This document shows, one piece after another, positions 59,001-61,264 of a stretch of DNA of 64,000 nucleotides. The DNA is from Delphinapterus leucas (lineage: Eukaryota; Chordata; Mammalia; Artiodactyla; Monodontidae): the NCBI RefSeq assembly GCF_002288925.2, contig NW_022098031.1:15980202-16044201 (forward strand), read 5' to 3'. Under the pieces are notes generated by a model. It made no database searches and was not told the DNA's origin. It saw only the letters and a program-made list of their open reading frames with translations. Both the position numbers and the translations under genes were made by a program. Positions within the stretch are counted from its first letter, which is position 1, and every line of letters starts with the position of its first letter.

Positions 59001-60411
59001 GAATGTGTCCCCTGCATTGGCAGGTAGATTCTTAACCACTGCACCAAGAGGGAAGTCCCAAGATACATATTTTTAAAATGTAGATAGATGTGTGCTCATG
59101 TATGTGTGTATTTCTATTCACGTACCAAGAAGCATACCTAATGCCCATGTGTTAGTTTCTAAATACTATTCTCCACTAAAAGGAACTAGGGCTCCTTGGA
59201 AAAATAACTGACTCCTAGGTTAGGCAAGAAAAATCCAAGATGACCTTAGAACATTTTGCTGTATCAGACAGTAAGGTAGTGCTCAGAAAATGACAAAAGG
59301 ACATGGGATGATAAAAGGACACAGGGGCTAGCTTGAAAGGGGTCCCAAATGGCCATGTCAGGGATAATGAGCATTAAACCAAATAATGATAATCAAAGAT
59401 TGTAACTCTTTGAATAAAATAGGAATCCGAGAGTCTACACTAATACAAATAAATAAATGAAACAAAATAAATAAGGAAGAAGGGAAAGCTCTCTTTTACA
59501 GATGTCTCAAAGTATTTCTCCAGAAAAAGTTAATAATTAACTTTATACTGAAGAAACAAGGCACACATACTAACCAAATGATAAAAGTTAACATCACCAG
59601 CGTATAGCAAAGCAACATTTCTGTGGTAGCTCTGCCAAAAATGAATCTATTGAATCTAATTATGAGGAAACAAAAACAAACCCAAGTTGACTAGGCTGTT
59701 CTCTTCAAAAATGGCAAGGTCATATAAAACACGGAAAAATTAAGGAATTGTTCCATACTGAAGGAGGGTATAGAGACATGCAACTGAATTCAACATGTAA
59801 TCCTAGACCATAAAGGACATCACTGAGGCAAATGGCAAAATTTGAAGGACATTTGGGATTCGATGACATACTGAATTGATGCTAAATTTCTGATGGTGAC
59901 TATACTGTGGTTAAGTAGAAGACTGTCCTTATTTTTAGAAAATACACTTTAAAGTACTCAGGGGTAATGGACATCATGTCTGCAACTTATTCTCAAATAG
60001 TTCAGAAAAAAAGTATAGTGACATGTATATAGAGAGAATGATAATGCAAATACTGTAGTTAACAATTGGAATATCATGGTGAAGGATATATGGAAACTAT
60101 TATTTTTGCAATTTCCCTGTAAATTTAAAATTATTTCAAAATAAAAATTAAAAATACACAATCATAATAATATACCTATTGCTTTATCCATGTGGTCTGA
60201 CGTTGACTGTAATTCTTGCTGTTCTGATGACTGTGCTGGTGAAGAAACTGCTTCAGTGGTAGTCGTCTGACATTCTGTTTCAACCTCTCCTAACTCTCCT
60301 TCAATCATACTAGTGATTCCACGTACAAGGTCTAGCAAACAATGGAATGCCACGGACATAGCGTAACCTTCTGGTATAGTCGGGGGCTCAACTTTGTCCA
60401 ACATCTCTAGG
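9610..60411 (-). CDS. MON2: MON2 gene, 23 internal coding exons (partial gene)
   Basis: MON2 is a large (human about 1,718 residues) peripheral membrane protein of the trans-Golgi and endosomes. It resembles the DCB, HUS and HDS regions of large Arf-GEFs (BIG/GBF) but lacks the catalytic Sec7 domain, and acts with DOP1 and the flippase ATP9A/Neo1 in endosome-to-Golgi retrieval. Here 23 exons on the minus strand join into 1,199 codons without a stop; every intron is GT-AG and every phase fits. Recognisable blocks include [53 protein letters not shown] and [17 protein letters not shown]. The start codon and first ~500 residues lie beyond 64000; the final ~50 residues and 3' UTR lie left of position 1. 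Residue numbers in the exon entries count from the first whole codon of the first visible exon (60410). The identification is from memory of the family and is very strong. Confidence 0.96.
9693..11320. other. MON2 intron, no recognised element
   Basis: AT-rich intron sequence with scattered A/T runs. A 47-nt segment is tandemly duplicated near 11187-11280 ('ctttgataactttgtcttcc' occurs twice). Confidence 0.5.
11187..11280. repeat. two-copy tandem duplication, ~47-nt unit
   Basis: The unit running from about ctttgataactttgtcttcc to tattttctgtttgcttc appears twice in a row with almost no change, suggesting a recent local slippage or unequal exchange. Confidence 0.8.
11321..11518 (+). mobile_element. 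CHR-type SINE
   Basis: Complete head to A tail (gaggcccgcgtaccgcaaaa), flanked by the target repeat aaaatagattgg at both ends (11309-11320 and 11521-11532). It is close to the consensus form of its subfamily, so young. Confidence 0.93.
11533..12165. other. MON2 intron, no recognised element
   Basis: AT-rich intron sequence leading to the donor of exon V. No repeat family recognised. Confidence 0.45.
12166..12373 (-). CDS. MON2: MON2 exon V (residues 1103-1172)
   Basis: A 208-nt exon with acceptor ctacag at 12374-12375 and donor CCAAG|gtatat at 12164-12165. It reads [69 protein letters not shown]. The block from [17 protein letters not shown] to HRY is almost identical to the human protein as remembered. 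IEDERLSGK is slightly different from VEDEKLSGR. Confidence 0.96.
12506..12562. repeat. (CA)n microsatellite
   Basis: About 57 nt of ac repeat interrupted by 'gc' and 'atgc'. Long enough to be length-polymorphic. Confidence 0.95.
13022..13205 (+). mobile_element. MER5A-like hAT-type DNA transposon relic
   Basis: Contains the familiar core agcatcagcaccaccagaga, acttgttagaaatgcaaatt and ctactgaatcagaaactctg. Non-autonomous and old. Confidence 0.8.
13206..14719. other. MON2 intron, pyrimidine-rich, unassigned
   Basis: 13300-13830 is strikingly T/C-rich on the plus strand, possibly an eroded LINE in antisense orientation, but I could not place it. The rest is ordinary AT-rich intron. Confidence 0.4.
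14722..14885 (-). mobile_element. MIR SINE relic, antisense
   Basis: The order 'gactgtgggcaattattttc', 'cccatttcccctctgtaata', 'ataccctgcacattgtggtc' is the reverse complement of the MIR body. Confidence 0.65.
14936..15250 (+). mobile_element. MIR relic split by a CHR SINE
   Basis: 'tctttattttacagatgaca' lies left of the SINE, and 'accaactactaagtggcaga' continues the MIR core to its right. Confidence 0.65.
14994..15218 (+). mobile_element. CHR-type SINE
   Basis: Full head and body with an A-rich tail (acaaacaaacaaac). The target repeat acactta is at 14987-14993 and 15219-15225. It interrupts a MIR. Confidence 0.92.
15535..15658 (-). CDS. MON2: MON2 exon U (residues 1062-1103)
   Basis: A 124-nt exon with acceptor ttttag at 15659-15660 and donor ACAG|gtatgt at 15533-15534. 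It reads [41 protein letters not shown]. The second half ends in a Ser-rich loop. A CHR SINE (14994..15218) with the short target repeat acactta lies about 320 nt past the donor. Confidence 0.95.
15659..16789. other. MON2 intron, no recognised element
   Basis: AT-rich; includes a poly-T run near 16695-16710 and nothing else I can name. Confidence 0.5.
16790..16850 (-). CDS. MON2: MON2 exon T (residues 1041-1061)
   Basis: A 61-nt exon with acceptor ttttag at 16851-16852 and donor GAG|gtgagg at 16788-16789. It reads [20 protein letters not shown], completing the Ser codon begun in exon S. It lies 6.1 kb from exon S and 1.1 kb from exon U, in an intron region with few recognisable repeats on its 3' side. 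Confidence 0.95.
17540..17775 (+). mobile_element. MIR SINE relic
   Basis: 'gacagaagaggaaactgaag', 'aatatgaccaagaacacatc' and 'ttgaacctagatttatatga' follow the MIR order (gatgaggaaactgag, cccaaggtcaca, ttcgaacccag). Confidence 0.7.
18014..18377 (-). mobile_element. CHR-type SINE, long form, antisense
   Basis: The reverse complement of the usual element: poly-T at the left, and 'ccactgagccaccagggaag' at the right end. The short target repeat ctgaac is at 18008-18013 and 18378-18383. Confidence 0.92.
18835..19370 (-). mobile_element. old L1 3' fragment, antisense
   Basis: 'ttgagatataattcatacac', 'tcaccctttt' and 'ttatggctgaatattccact' are reverse-complement L1 3' sequence of an old mammalian subfamily. 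Confidence 0.75.
19385..19500 (+). mobile_element. possible L2 3' fragment
   Basis: 'tctagaggacaagtaccgtg' followed by a 'ggctgaatgaatt' ending resembles the L2 3' tail. Weak. Confidence 0.35.
19501..20214. other. MON2 intron, no recognised element
   Basis: AT-rich intron; nothing nameable seen. Confidence 0.45.
20215..20350 (+). mobile_element. MIR relic fragment
   Basis: 'gtaggtggcagagtcaagag' and 'ggtctcctgactctcaatac' match the right half of MIR. Confidence 0.55.
20615..20875 (+). mobile_element. MIR SINE, almost full length
   Basis: Reads in MIR order: 'cattccaggaactattctaa', 'tttaatcctcacaataaccc', 'cagatgaggaaaatgagtca', 'gggatttgaatccaggtaat', 'ctctacgtta'. Confidence 0.85.
20876..21853. 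other. MON2 intron, no recognised element
   Basis: AT-rich intron between a MIR and a CHR SINE; no gene or repeat recognised. Confidence 0.45.
21854..22068 (+). mobile_element. CHR-type SINE
   Basis: Full element with a pure A tail of over 20 nt. The target repeat gattaatgg is at 21845-21853 and 22069-22077. Confidence 0.93.
22228..22442 (+). mobile_element. MER33-like DNA transposon relic
   Basis: 'agtgctgccaaacagaactt', 'ctgtgatgatgggaatgttc', 'agccacacatggcaatgttg' and 'gtagctagtgactgctgtat' correspond to a known non-autonomous DNA transposon with inverted ends. The exact family name is tentative. Confidence 0.65.
22443..22987. other. MON2 intron, no recognised element
   Basis: Ordinary AT-rich intron up to the exon S donor. 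Confidence 0.45.
22988..23178 (-). CDS. MON2: MON2 exon S (residues 978-1041)
   Basis: A 191-nt exon with acceptor ttcacag at 23179-23180 and donor AAAAG|gtcagc at 22986-22987. The donor has C at +3, weaker than the other donors here. It reads [63 protein letters not shown]. '[15 protein letters not shown]' is a strongly conserved Mon2_C motif. A short antisense SINE lies about 200 nt upstream in the preceding intron. Confidence 0.96.
23376..23490 (-). mobile_element. short CHR-like SINE, antisense
   Basis: Poly-T, then 'ggccacttcccgaggcatat', ending at 'accgccagggaattc'. A perfect 19-nt target repeat cctagaaagatatactttt is at 23357-23375 and 23491-23509. Confidence 0.94.
23510..25184. other. 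MON2 intron, mostly unassigned
   Basis: AT-rich. The part near 24360-24600 ('tctctggccataatcactga', 'gactgggcatgggactaaag') resembles an old interspersed repeat, but I cannot name it. Confidence 0.4.
25185..25540 (+). mobile_element. L2 LINE 3' relic
   Basis: 'tcatgtcactcctccatgtt', 'ttcaatggttaaagaataaa' and 'cctgccacctccctaagtgg' follow the L2 3' region order. Confidence 0.55.
25781..26074 (+). mobile_element. CHR-type SINE, long form
   Basis: Full long form ending gacccaacacagccaaaaat plus an A tail. A perfect 14-nt target repeat aaaaacggcttcct is at 25767-25780 and 26075-26088. Confidence 0.94.
26241..26369 (-). CDS. MON2: MON2 exon R (residues 935-977)
   Basis: A 129-nt phase-0 exon with acceptor ttctag at 26370-26371 and donor AAG|gtattt at 26239-26240. 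It reads [43 protein letters not shown], a helical part of the Mon2_C domain. It sits 288 nt downstream of the microexon, and a CHR SINE lies about 170 nt farther into the next intron. Confidence 0.96.
26658..26675 (-). CDS. MON2: MON2 microexon Q, 18 nt (residues 929-934, IQLFAP)
   Basis: An 18-nt exon encoding Ile-Gln-Leu-Phe-Ala-Pro. Acceptor aatag is at 26676-26677 and a strong donor CCG|gtgagt at 26656-26657. Exon P ends in a whole codon (CAG) and exon R begins with one (GCG), so the microexon can be kept or skipped without changing frame. I remember the human protein reading YNQIQLFAPAEWV, which fits inclusion exactly; that is why I accept so short an exon. The pyrimidine tract is weak next to the acceptor. 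A TGC lies about 20 nt upstream of the acceptor on the transcribed strand, a feature of SRRM4-dependent neural microexons, so regulated splicing is plausible (inference). Confidence 0.87.
26676..27292. other. intron upstream of the MON2 microexon
   Basis: A 617-nt intron, unique-looking. On the transcribed strand the last 40 nt before the microexon read ctcattctatttgtcttgca and then acacaatggaatcacaatag, a weak pyrimidine tract with a TGC about 20 nt from the acceptor. Confidence 0.5.
27293..27436 (-). CDS. MON2: MON2 exon P (residues 881-928)
   Basis: A 144-nt phase-0 exon with acceptor ttatag at 27437-27438 and donor CAG|gtaatt at 27291-27292. It reads [48 protein letters not shown]. It lies between a 3.9-kb repeat-poor intron and a 617-nt intron that leads to the microexon. 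Confidence 0.96.
27437..31410. other. 3.97-kb MON2 intron, almost repeat-free
   Basis: Apart from A and T homopolymers near 28968-28986 and 29044-29065, and a short (TA)n at 30847-30868, I recognise no mobile element here. That contrasts with every other long intron in the window. Confidence 0.5.
30847..30868. repeat. short (TA)n run
   Basis: ta repeats with one 'ca' break in intron sequence. Confidence 0.75.
31411..32039 (-). CDS. MON2: MON2 exon O, the largest visible exon (residues 671-880)
   Basis: A 629-nt exon with acceptor tatag at 32040-32041 and donor AAG|gtaata at 31409-31410. It starts [20 protein letters not shown] then [18 protein letters not shown] (HEAT-like). A Pro/Ser-rich flexible linker follows ([20 protein letters not shown], then [20 protein letters not shown]). 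After the acidic [20 protein letters not shown] comes [40 protein letters not shown] and the tail ending ALDVLQK. The tryptophan-rich [10 protein letters not shown] is a hallmark of MON2. The linker carries basic-Ser motifs that could be phosphorylated (inference). Confidence 0.97.
32040..33231. other. MON2 intron, no recognised element
   Basis: AT-rich intron directly upstream of the large exon O; nothing nameable. Confidence 0.45.
33232..33320 (-). mobile_element. small old L1 3' fragment, antisense (tentative)
   Basis: 'attgaagtataaattacata' resembles the reverse complement of old L1 3' ends. Short, so uncertain. Confidence 0.4.
33535..33928 (-). mobile_element. L1 3' end, antisense part of an inverted L1
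   Basis: 'tactggctatattccagtgt', 'ggtaaccactagtttgttct' and 'acttcacttagcataatgcc' are the reverse complement of an L1 3' UTR and ORF2 end. It joins directly to sense ORF2 sequence at about 33928. Confidence 0.85.
33929..34765 (+). mobile_element. L1 ORF2 segment, inverted relative to its 3' end
   Basis: Sense L1 ORF2, open for about 210 codons to 34531. It includes the endonuclease-RT linker ([20 protein letters not shown] at about 34215) and continues to the RT start ('ggaccagatggcttcatagg'). With the antisense 3' part before it, this is the layout expected of an L1 that suffered 5' inversion at integration. Non-functional. Confidence 0.85.
35003..35060. repeat. (TA)n microsatellite
   Basis: ta and tatg repeats of about 58 nt. 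Confidence 0.9.
35288..35530 (-). mobile_element. MER20-like hAT DNA transposon relic
   Basis: 'agagtttctcaatctcaata', 'ttgtaggggctatcctgtgc' and 'gttgtgacaaccaaaactgt' are reverse complement to the MER20 core. Inverted-repeat-like ends (gtttctcaa at the left, ttgagaggc at the right). Confidence 0.8.
35545..36160 (+). mobile_element. L2 LINE 3' relic, long
   Basis: 'ctgatcacatcacatcatgg', 'ttaaaaccttccagtgctct', 'gttccatgctctggcctctc' and 'actgatcattgtagcaattt' follow the L2 3' region over about 600 nt. Confidence 0.75.
36327..36525 (-). CDS. MON2: MON2 exon N (residues 605-671)
   Basis: A 199-nt exon with acceptor tttag at 36526-36527 and donor TTAG|gtagat at 36325-36326. It reads [67 protein letters not shown]. 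The [19 protein letters not shown] block marks the transition to the MON2-specific C-terminal domain (Mon2_C). The reading frame runs on in phase 1 into the large exon O. Confidence 0.96.
36526..37164. other. MON2 intron, no recognised element
   Basis: A purine-rich stretch at 36760-36900 on the plus strand resembles old repeats; none named. Confidence 0.4.
37165..37355 (+). mobile_element. MER5-like DNA transposon relic
   Basis: 'accatcagcatcacccagga', 'atgcaaattctcagtccctg', 'gaaactctagggggttgggg' and 'ctctaggagattctgttaca' follow MER5A/B. Confidence 0.8.
37588..37708 (+). mobile_element. short CHR-like SINE
   Basis: Starts gacttccctggtggtccagt. The flanks share acagaagacacaagag / acagaagacataggag as an imperfect target repeat. 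Confidence 0.9.
37709..38564. other. MON2 intron, no recognised element
   Basis: AT-rich. The part near 38400-38460 ends 'caactagacttcaataaaaa', which looks like a tiny L1 3' end. Confidence 0.4.
38565..38858 (-). CDS. MON2: MON2 exon M (residues 507-604)
   Basis: A 294-nt phase-0 exon with acceptor tttttag at 38859-38860 and donor AAG|gtactg at 38563-38564. It begins [20 protein letters not shown], then a highly charged helix [15 protein letters not shown], then [40 protein letters not shown] and [15 protein letters not shown]. '[16 protein letters not shown]' is a HEAT repeat highly like the Arf-GEF 'D.R.EVR..A...LF' motif. Pro in LLQPSTW differs from His in the human protein as I recall it. 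Confidence 0.96.
39040..39843 (+). mobile_element. L1 3' fragment
   Basis: From ORF2 C-terminal sequence ('gtatggaggctcctcaaaaa', 'ccatatgatccagaaattcc') to the 3' end ('caactatacctcaataaata'). It contains an expanded TA/CA microsatellite (about 39330-39403). Confidence 0.88.
39330..39403. repeat. compound (TA)/(TC)/(CA) microsatellite in L1
   Basis: Lies just before 'gatggaatactactcagcca', the homologous place of the repeat at 8028-8062 in another L1 copy. Confidence 0.85.
39845..40425 (+). mobile_element. older L1 3' fragment
   Basis: 'gacccagcaattccaatgta', 'catttaaattgtggtataat'-like and 'tgatgggtactgaggtgtct' indicate an old L1 subfamily, directly abutting the younger L1. Confidence 0.65.
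40426..41324. other. MON2 intron, no recognised element
   Basis: AT-rich. The stretch at 41060-41220 has weak MIR-like wording ('gatgcagacagaattaaaat'), too diffuse to call. Confidence 0.4.
41325..41700 (+). mobile_element. L1 3' end fragment
   Basis: 'ccatatgatatcacttatat' to 'atcaactatacttcaattaa' plus an A tail: ORF2 tail and 3' UTR of L1. Confidence 0.85.
42189..42402 (+). mobile_element. CHR-type SINE at an L1 deletion junction
   Basis: Full element with a 22-nt A tail but no target repeat. The L1 at its left ('caaaaaaaccccaaagttag') and at its right ('ggggtgctaggaaaactgga') are about 2 kb apart in the intact copy. Confidence 0.92.
42673..42875 (-). mobile_element. CHR-type SINE, antisense, inside L1
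   Basis: Poly-T, 'gcggtacaggggcctctcac', ending 'ccaccagggaagcccc'. Perfect 12-nt target repeat aaaggaaacttt at 42661-42672 and 42876-42887. Confidence 0.95.
43098..43473 (+). mobile_element. CHR-type SINE, long form, inside L1
   Basis: Head ggacttccctggtggtgcag and a body with a repeated 'cacaactactgagcctgca' unit. Target repeat aaaagctgctc at 43087-43097 and 43474-43484. The tail has an extra non-A stretch (aagaagcatgaaggctt). Confidence 0.93.
43525..44019 (+). pseudogene. L1 ORF2 C-terminal remnant, open frame
   Basis: 164 codons stay open and contain the typical ORF2 C-terminus (Cys-rich [58 protein letters not shown]). The rest of ORF2 is missing or broken, so no working protein. It is an L1 remnant, not a host gene. 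Confidence 0.85.
44545..44707 (-). CDS. MON2: MON2 exon L (residues 452-506)
   Basis: A 163-nt exon with acceptor tttcag at 44708-44709 and donor TTG|gtaagt at 44543-44544. It reads [54 protein letters not shown]. The end 'Q..NISL..IGLLW' is the classical HDS4 motif of large Arf-GEFs and MON2; the Trp starts the next exon. The following intron is 5.7 kb and L1-filled. Confidence 0.96.
44708..45059. other. MON2 intron, no recognised element
   Basis: AT-rich intron just upstream of exon L; nothing nameable. Confidence 0.45.
45060..45140 (+). mobile_element. L2 3' tail
   Basis: 'cagtaactagcatggtgcct' followed by 'ttcactcactgaatgaaaat' is the L2 end. Confidence 0.6.
45290..45385 (+). mobile_element. 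MIR left-half fragment
   Basis: 'atagctaacactttgagcat', 'ttttacatgtattaattaat' and 'catccttacgacacactcta' follow MIR. Confidence 0.6.
45650..46060 (+). mobile_element. L2 LINE 3' relic
   Basis: 'cttggagtcatccctgactc', 'aatcacatcattcctctgct', 'aaggcatataaggtccttta' and 'ttttggctctgccccactcc' follow L2. Confidence 0.75.
46517..46692 (-). CDS. MON2: MON2 exon K (residues 394-452)
   Basis: A 176-nt exon with acceptor tttcag at 46693-46694 and donor AAGG|gtaagt at 46515-46516. It reads [59 protein letters not shown]. 'GPGW..VL..........' aligns with the 'G..WP.I...' HDS3 element of BIG-type GEFs. MSSVNHPD differs slightly from the human MSNINHPD as remembered. Confidence 0.95.
46693..47282. other. 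MON2 intron, no recognised element
   Basis: AT-rich intron next to exon K; no gene or repeat recognised. Confidence 0.45.
47283..47400 (-). mobile_element. L2 3' relic, antisense
   Basis: 'gaacaaacatttattaagct', 'ctcaccatgtgccaggtatt' and 'gatgctgaggatatatacac' are the reverse complement of the L2 tail. Confidence 0.7.
47440..47535 (+). mobile_element. L2 3' relic
   Basis: 'ctattcccaggcagctaaaa' to 'tgcctggcatagcatgcact' and 'caatattatttgttgagg'. It faces the antisense L2 just to its left. Confidence 0.6.
47536..48179. other. MON2 intron, no recognised element
   Basis: AT-rich intron leading to the exon J donor; nothing nameable. Confidence 0.45.
48180..48290 (-). CDS. MON2: MON2 exon J (residues 357-393)
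   Basis: A 111-nt, 37-codon phase-0 exon with acceptor cttag at 48291-48292 and donor CAG|gtaaaa at 48178-48179. It reads [20 protein letters not shown] then [17 protein letters not shown]. The 'H.N...R..G..AL..L' pattern is the next HDS helix pair. A run of T on the genomic strand lies directly intronward of the donor. Confidence 0.95.
48291..49401. other. MON2 intron, no recognised element
   Basis: 1.1 kb of A-rich intron between exons I and J; no repeat family recognised. Confidence 0.5.
49402..49503 (-). CDS. MON2: MON2 exon I (residues 323-356)
   Basis: A 102-nt phase-0 exon with acceptor tctctag at 49504-49505 and donor GAG|gtaacc. It reads [20 protein letters not shown] then [14 protein letters not shown], matching the HDS motif 'FAL.KL.E....N..RI...W' in Arf-GEFs. 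It lies between the long repeat-rich intron upstream and a 1.1-kb intron downstream. Confidence 0.95.
49808..50245 (+). mobile_element. solo MaLR-type LTR (MLT1/MST-like), old endogenous retrovirus relic
   Basis: 'ggactgaattgtgaccccca', 'aacttcatatgctgtaactc', 'agggtggggccccaacacga', 'gccatgtgaggacacagtga' and 'ccagaactatgagaaaatta' follow a MaLR LTR from end to end. No internal viral genes remain. Confidence 0.75.
50246..50964. other. MON2 intron, no recognised element
   Basis: AT-rich; a short G/A-rich stretch at 50325-50385; nothing nameable. Confidence 0.4.
50965..51590 (-). mobile_element. MIR relic, antisense, split by an L1
   Basis: 'agtactaccacttaatagct' and 'atgtaaccttgagtaattct' at the left; 'tctatgaaatggagataata' and 'agtacctggcacataataaa' at the right of the L1 at 51040-51477. 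Confidence 0.7.
51040..51477 (-). mobile_element. L1 3' end, antisense, 5'-truncated
   Basis: 'attgaggtataactgattta', 'gtgattcaaaatttttatag', 'ttcactaagcataatacctt' and 'gcaaatggcaaaatttcatg': reverse complement of L1 3' UTR and ORF2 end, landed inside a MIR. Confidence 0.88.
51770..52365 (-). mobile_element. MIR relic, antisense, split by a CHR SINE
   Basis: The left piece is about 30 nt. The right piece from 52151 has 'gtgggttcaaacccaagctc', 'taccaattactaaataggtg', 'atttcatctgtaaaaagggg' and 'acctgacatacagtaagcaa', i.e. MIR read backward. Confidence 0.75.
51801..52150 (+). mobile_element. CHR-type SINE, long form
   Basis: Full long element with a repeated 'ccacaactactgagcc' block and A-rich tail. 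Perfect 16-nt target repeat aagaatggagctctgg at 51785-51800 and 52151-52166. Confidence 0.95.
52366..54470. other. MON2 intron, largely unassigned
   Basis: 2.1 kb of AT-rich intron. A possible L2 fragment lies near 53280-53385 ('agtgtcatgtacatagtaaa'). Nothing else is recognised. Confidence 0.45.
54471..54561 (-). CDS. MON2: MON2 exon H (residues 292-322)
   Basis: A 91-nt exon with acceptor ttaag at 54562-54563 and donor AAG|gtgtga at 54469-54470. It reads [20 protein letters not shown] then [10 protein letters not shown]. Its YLDD...L..AL.SLS helix pattern again follows HDS helices of Arf-GEFs. It is followed by a 5-kb intron (49504..54470). Confidence 0.95.
54653..54726 (-). CDS. MON2: MON2 exon G (residues 268-292)
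   Basis: A 74-nt exon with acceptor cttag at 54727-54728 and donor CACA|gtaaga at 54651-54652. It reads [20 protein letters not shown] then FESS plus a split Gln codon. This is HEAT-like helix content with the conserved sense 'LP.I...L.RLFESS' also seen in Arf-GEF HDS regions. It is flanked by the very short 78-nt and 91-nt introns. Confidence 0.95.
54805..54885 (-). CDS. MON2: MON2 exon F (residues 241-267)
   Basis: An 81-nt phase-0 exon with acceptor tttacag at 54886-54887 and donor ACA|gtaagc. It reads [20 protein letters not shown] then AVEGPST, the well-known 'W-ILGLKPS' signature of HDS1 in large Arf-GEFs and MON2, followed by a Gly/Pro-rich loop. It is first in a tight three-exon group (54471..54885) separated by introns of only 78 and 91 nt. 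Confidence 0.95.
54886..55238. other. MON2 intron, no recognised element
   Basis: A 353-nt intron between exons E and F; an A run lies at its 3' end; nothing else. Confidence 0.5.
55239..55343 (-). CDS. MON2: MON2 exon E (residues 206-240)
   Basis: A 105-nt, 35-codon phase-0 exon. Acceptor tatag is at 55344-55345 and donor CAG|gtatgt at 55237-55238. It reads [20 protein letters not shown] then [15 protein letters not shown]. The [11 protein letters not shown] helix is shared in form with the HDS repeats downstream of Sec7 in BIG-type Arf-GEFs. Confidence 0.95.
55344..55688. other. MON2 intron, no recognised element
   Basis: A 345-nt AT-rich intron between exons D and E. Confidence 0.5.
55689..55801 (-). 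CDS. MON2: MON2 exon D (residues 168-205)
   Basis: A 113-nt exon with acceptor ttctag at 55802-55803 and donor ATG|gtaaag at 55687-55688. It reads [20 protein letters not shown] then [18 protein letters not shown]. The segment is polar and Gln/Ser-rich, low in helix propensity, and likely a flexible loop linking HEAT-like helices. It ends in phase 0. Confidence 0.94.
56315..56545 (+). mobile_element. MIR SINE relic beside exon C
   Basis: 'tttatcctcacaatcactgt', 'gatggaagaaattgaggctc' and 'cagaggcttgaactcagaat' follow MIR. Its right end lies about 38 nt from the exon C donor. Confidence 0.7.
56583..56767 (-). CDS. MON2: MON2 exon C (residues 106-168)
   Basis: A 185-nt exon with acceptor ttttcag at 56768-56769 and donor AAAT|gtaaga at 56581-56582. 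It reads [20 protein letters not shown], then [20 protein letters not shown] and [20 protein letters not shown]. The block from the last Met onward is nearly invariant in vertebrate MON2 as remembered, and helical. A MIR-derived stretch ends about 40 nt inside the intron past the donor (see findings). Confidence 0.95.
56768..57119. other. MON2 intron, no recognised element
   Basis: AT-rich intron between exon C and an L1 insertion. Confidence 0.45.
57134..57684 (+). mobile_element. recent 5'-truncated L1
   Basis: From ORF2 end ('ggataaagaagatgtggcac') to 'caattatactccaataaaga' with an A tail. Perfect 14-nt target repeat gaaaaaggcattct at 57120-57133 and 57685-57698. Confidence 0.95.
57902..57983 (-). 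CDS. MON2: MON2 exon B (residues 79-106)
   Basis: An 82-nt exon with acceptor ttaag at 57984-57985 and donor CCAG|gtatta. It reads [20 protein letters not shown] followed by SLLLDA, an amphipathic helix of the armadillo/HEAT-like superhelix. The codon split from exon A becomes Val, and the exit codon (AG) becomes Ser with exon C. The next upstream interval to 60175 is a 2.2-kb intron with two antisense SINEs and an old L1-like stretch. Confidence 0.94.
58195..58317 (-). mobile_element. short CHR-like SINE, antisense
   Basis: Poly-T then 'ggttgtgctgtgtggcttgt', ending 'ggactgccagggaattc'. Target repeat caagaagt at 58187-58194 and 58318-58325. Confidence 0.92.
58388..58421. repeat. (TA)n microsatellite
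   Basis: ta repeat broken by 'ttta'. Confidence 0.85.
58704..59060 (-). mobile_element. CHR-type SINE, long form, antisense
   Basis: 'ggctgtgtggggtcttcatt' to 'ttaaccactgcaccaagagg'. An imperfect target repeat agatatatgttttta / agatacatattttta flanks it. Confidence 0.9.
59080..60160 (+). mobile_element. probable old L1 3' region
   Basis: The end 'gatatatggaaactattatt', 'tttttgcaatttccctgtaa', 'attatttcaaaataaaaatt' matches the 3' tail of old mammalian L1-type elements. The body (59390-59950) is consistent but weak. It stops just 16 nt from the exon A donor. Confidence 0.5.
60176..60411 (-). CDS. MON2: MON2 exon A (residues 1-79)
   Basis: First visible coding exon in transcription order, 236 nt. 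Acceptor tttcag is at 60412-60413 and donor G|gtata at 60174-60175. It enters with the third base of a split codon and leaves with one base. It reads [20 protein letters not shown], then a helical part ([21 protein letters not shown]), matching the end of the region equivalent to HUS in Arf-GEFs. The last 35 residues are a Ser/Thr/Gln/Glu-rich linker ([20 protein letters not shown]) that looks disordered and is the least conserved part compared with the human protein as I remember it. The partner exon upstream is not in the window. Confidence 0.95.
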
Positions 60412-60782
60412 CTGAAATTATGAAAAAATCAGATGCTTAATGAGAAGCCACAATGATGAAAATACATATAACTATTTCCATAATCTGTAGACTACAGAAA
60501 TTAAGATTAACAGAATAGCAAAAGTAAATGGTCACTACTGGGTTTCCTTTGGAGGACAGATCCCTTCATGGTATTCTAATAAACTGATTAGAAAAATTAA
60601 GGCCTGACCAGTATGATAACTGATTATTTTAATAATTCACTTTTTGCCTCTCCCCCAAGTTGTGCCAGTATTTTCATTAATTGTTGACATTAGAAAAAAT
60701 ACTTACATACAAAATAGAAAAAGACAGATTACAAGCCATCTCAAACTCTGACTTAGCTGCTTTTAAAATAAGCTGCTATATA
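60412..60782. other. MON2 intron, no recognised element
   Basis: AT-rich intron immediately upstream of exon A; no upstream MON2 exon seen. Confidence 0.45.
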
Positions 60783-60972
60783 AAATCGGTAAACAACAAG
60801 GACCTACTATATAGCACAGGGGACTATACTCAATATCCTGCAATAACCTGTAATGGAAAAGAATCTGAAAAAGAGTATCTATAAATATTTATGTATAACT
60901 GAAATCACTTTGCTGTACACTTGAAACTAACACAATATTGTAAATTAACTATAATTTTAAAAAGGTAATAAA
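60783..60972 (+). mobile_element. L1 3' tail fragment
   Basis: 'caaggacctactatatagca', 'caataacctgtaatggaaaa' and 'cactttgctgtacacttgaa' are L1 3' UTR. Confidence 0.8.
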
Positions 60973-61264
60973 TAAGTAAAATAAGATCTTATAAAATCAA
61001 ATCAATCCTATAAAGAGGAAAAGAAGCTTTCATACTACGGAAAATTATTACTGTGAGATATCCAGCTCATCTGTCATCCTATCATCTCAGATACAATCGG
61101 CCAACAGGGTAAGGTAATACTTAAAGCACCAGTGTGTCACGTTCAAATTTTAGAGCAAGTTATACTCCGTAATTAGGACAGAGCTTTCAGACGGAAAGAC
61201 AACAAACCTTTTGTTTCAAATCATGACAAACAGGTTTTAAATTCCTTAAAATGGAAATCTGTCA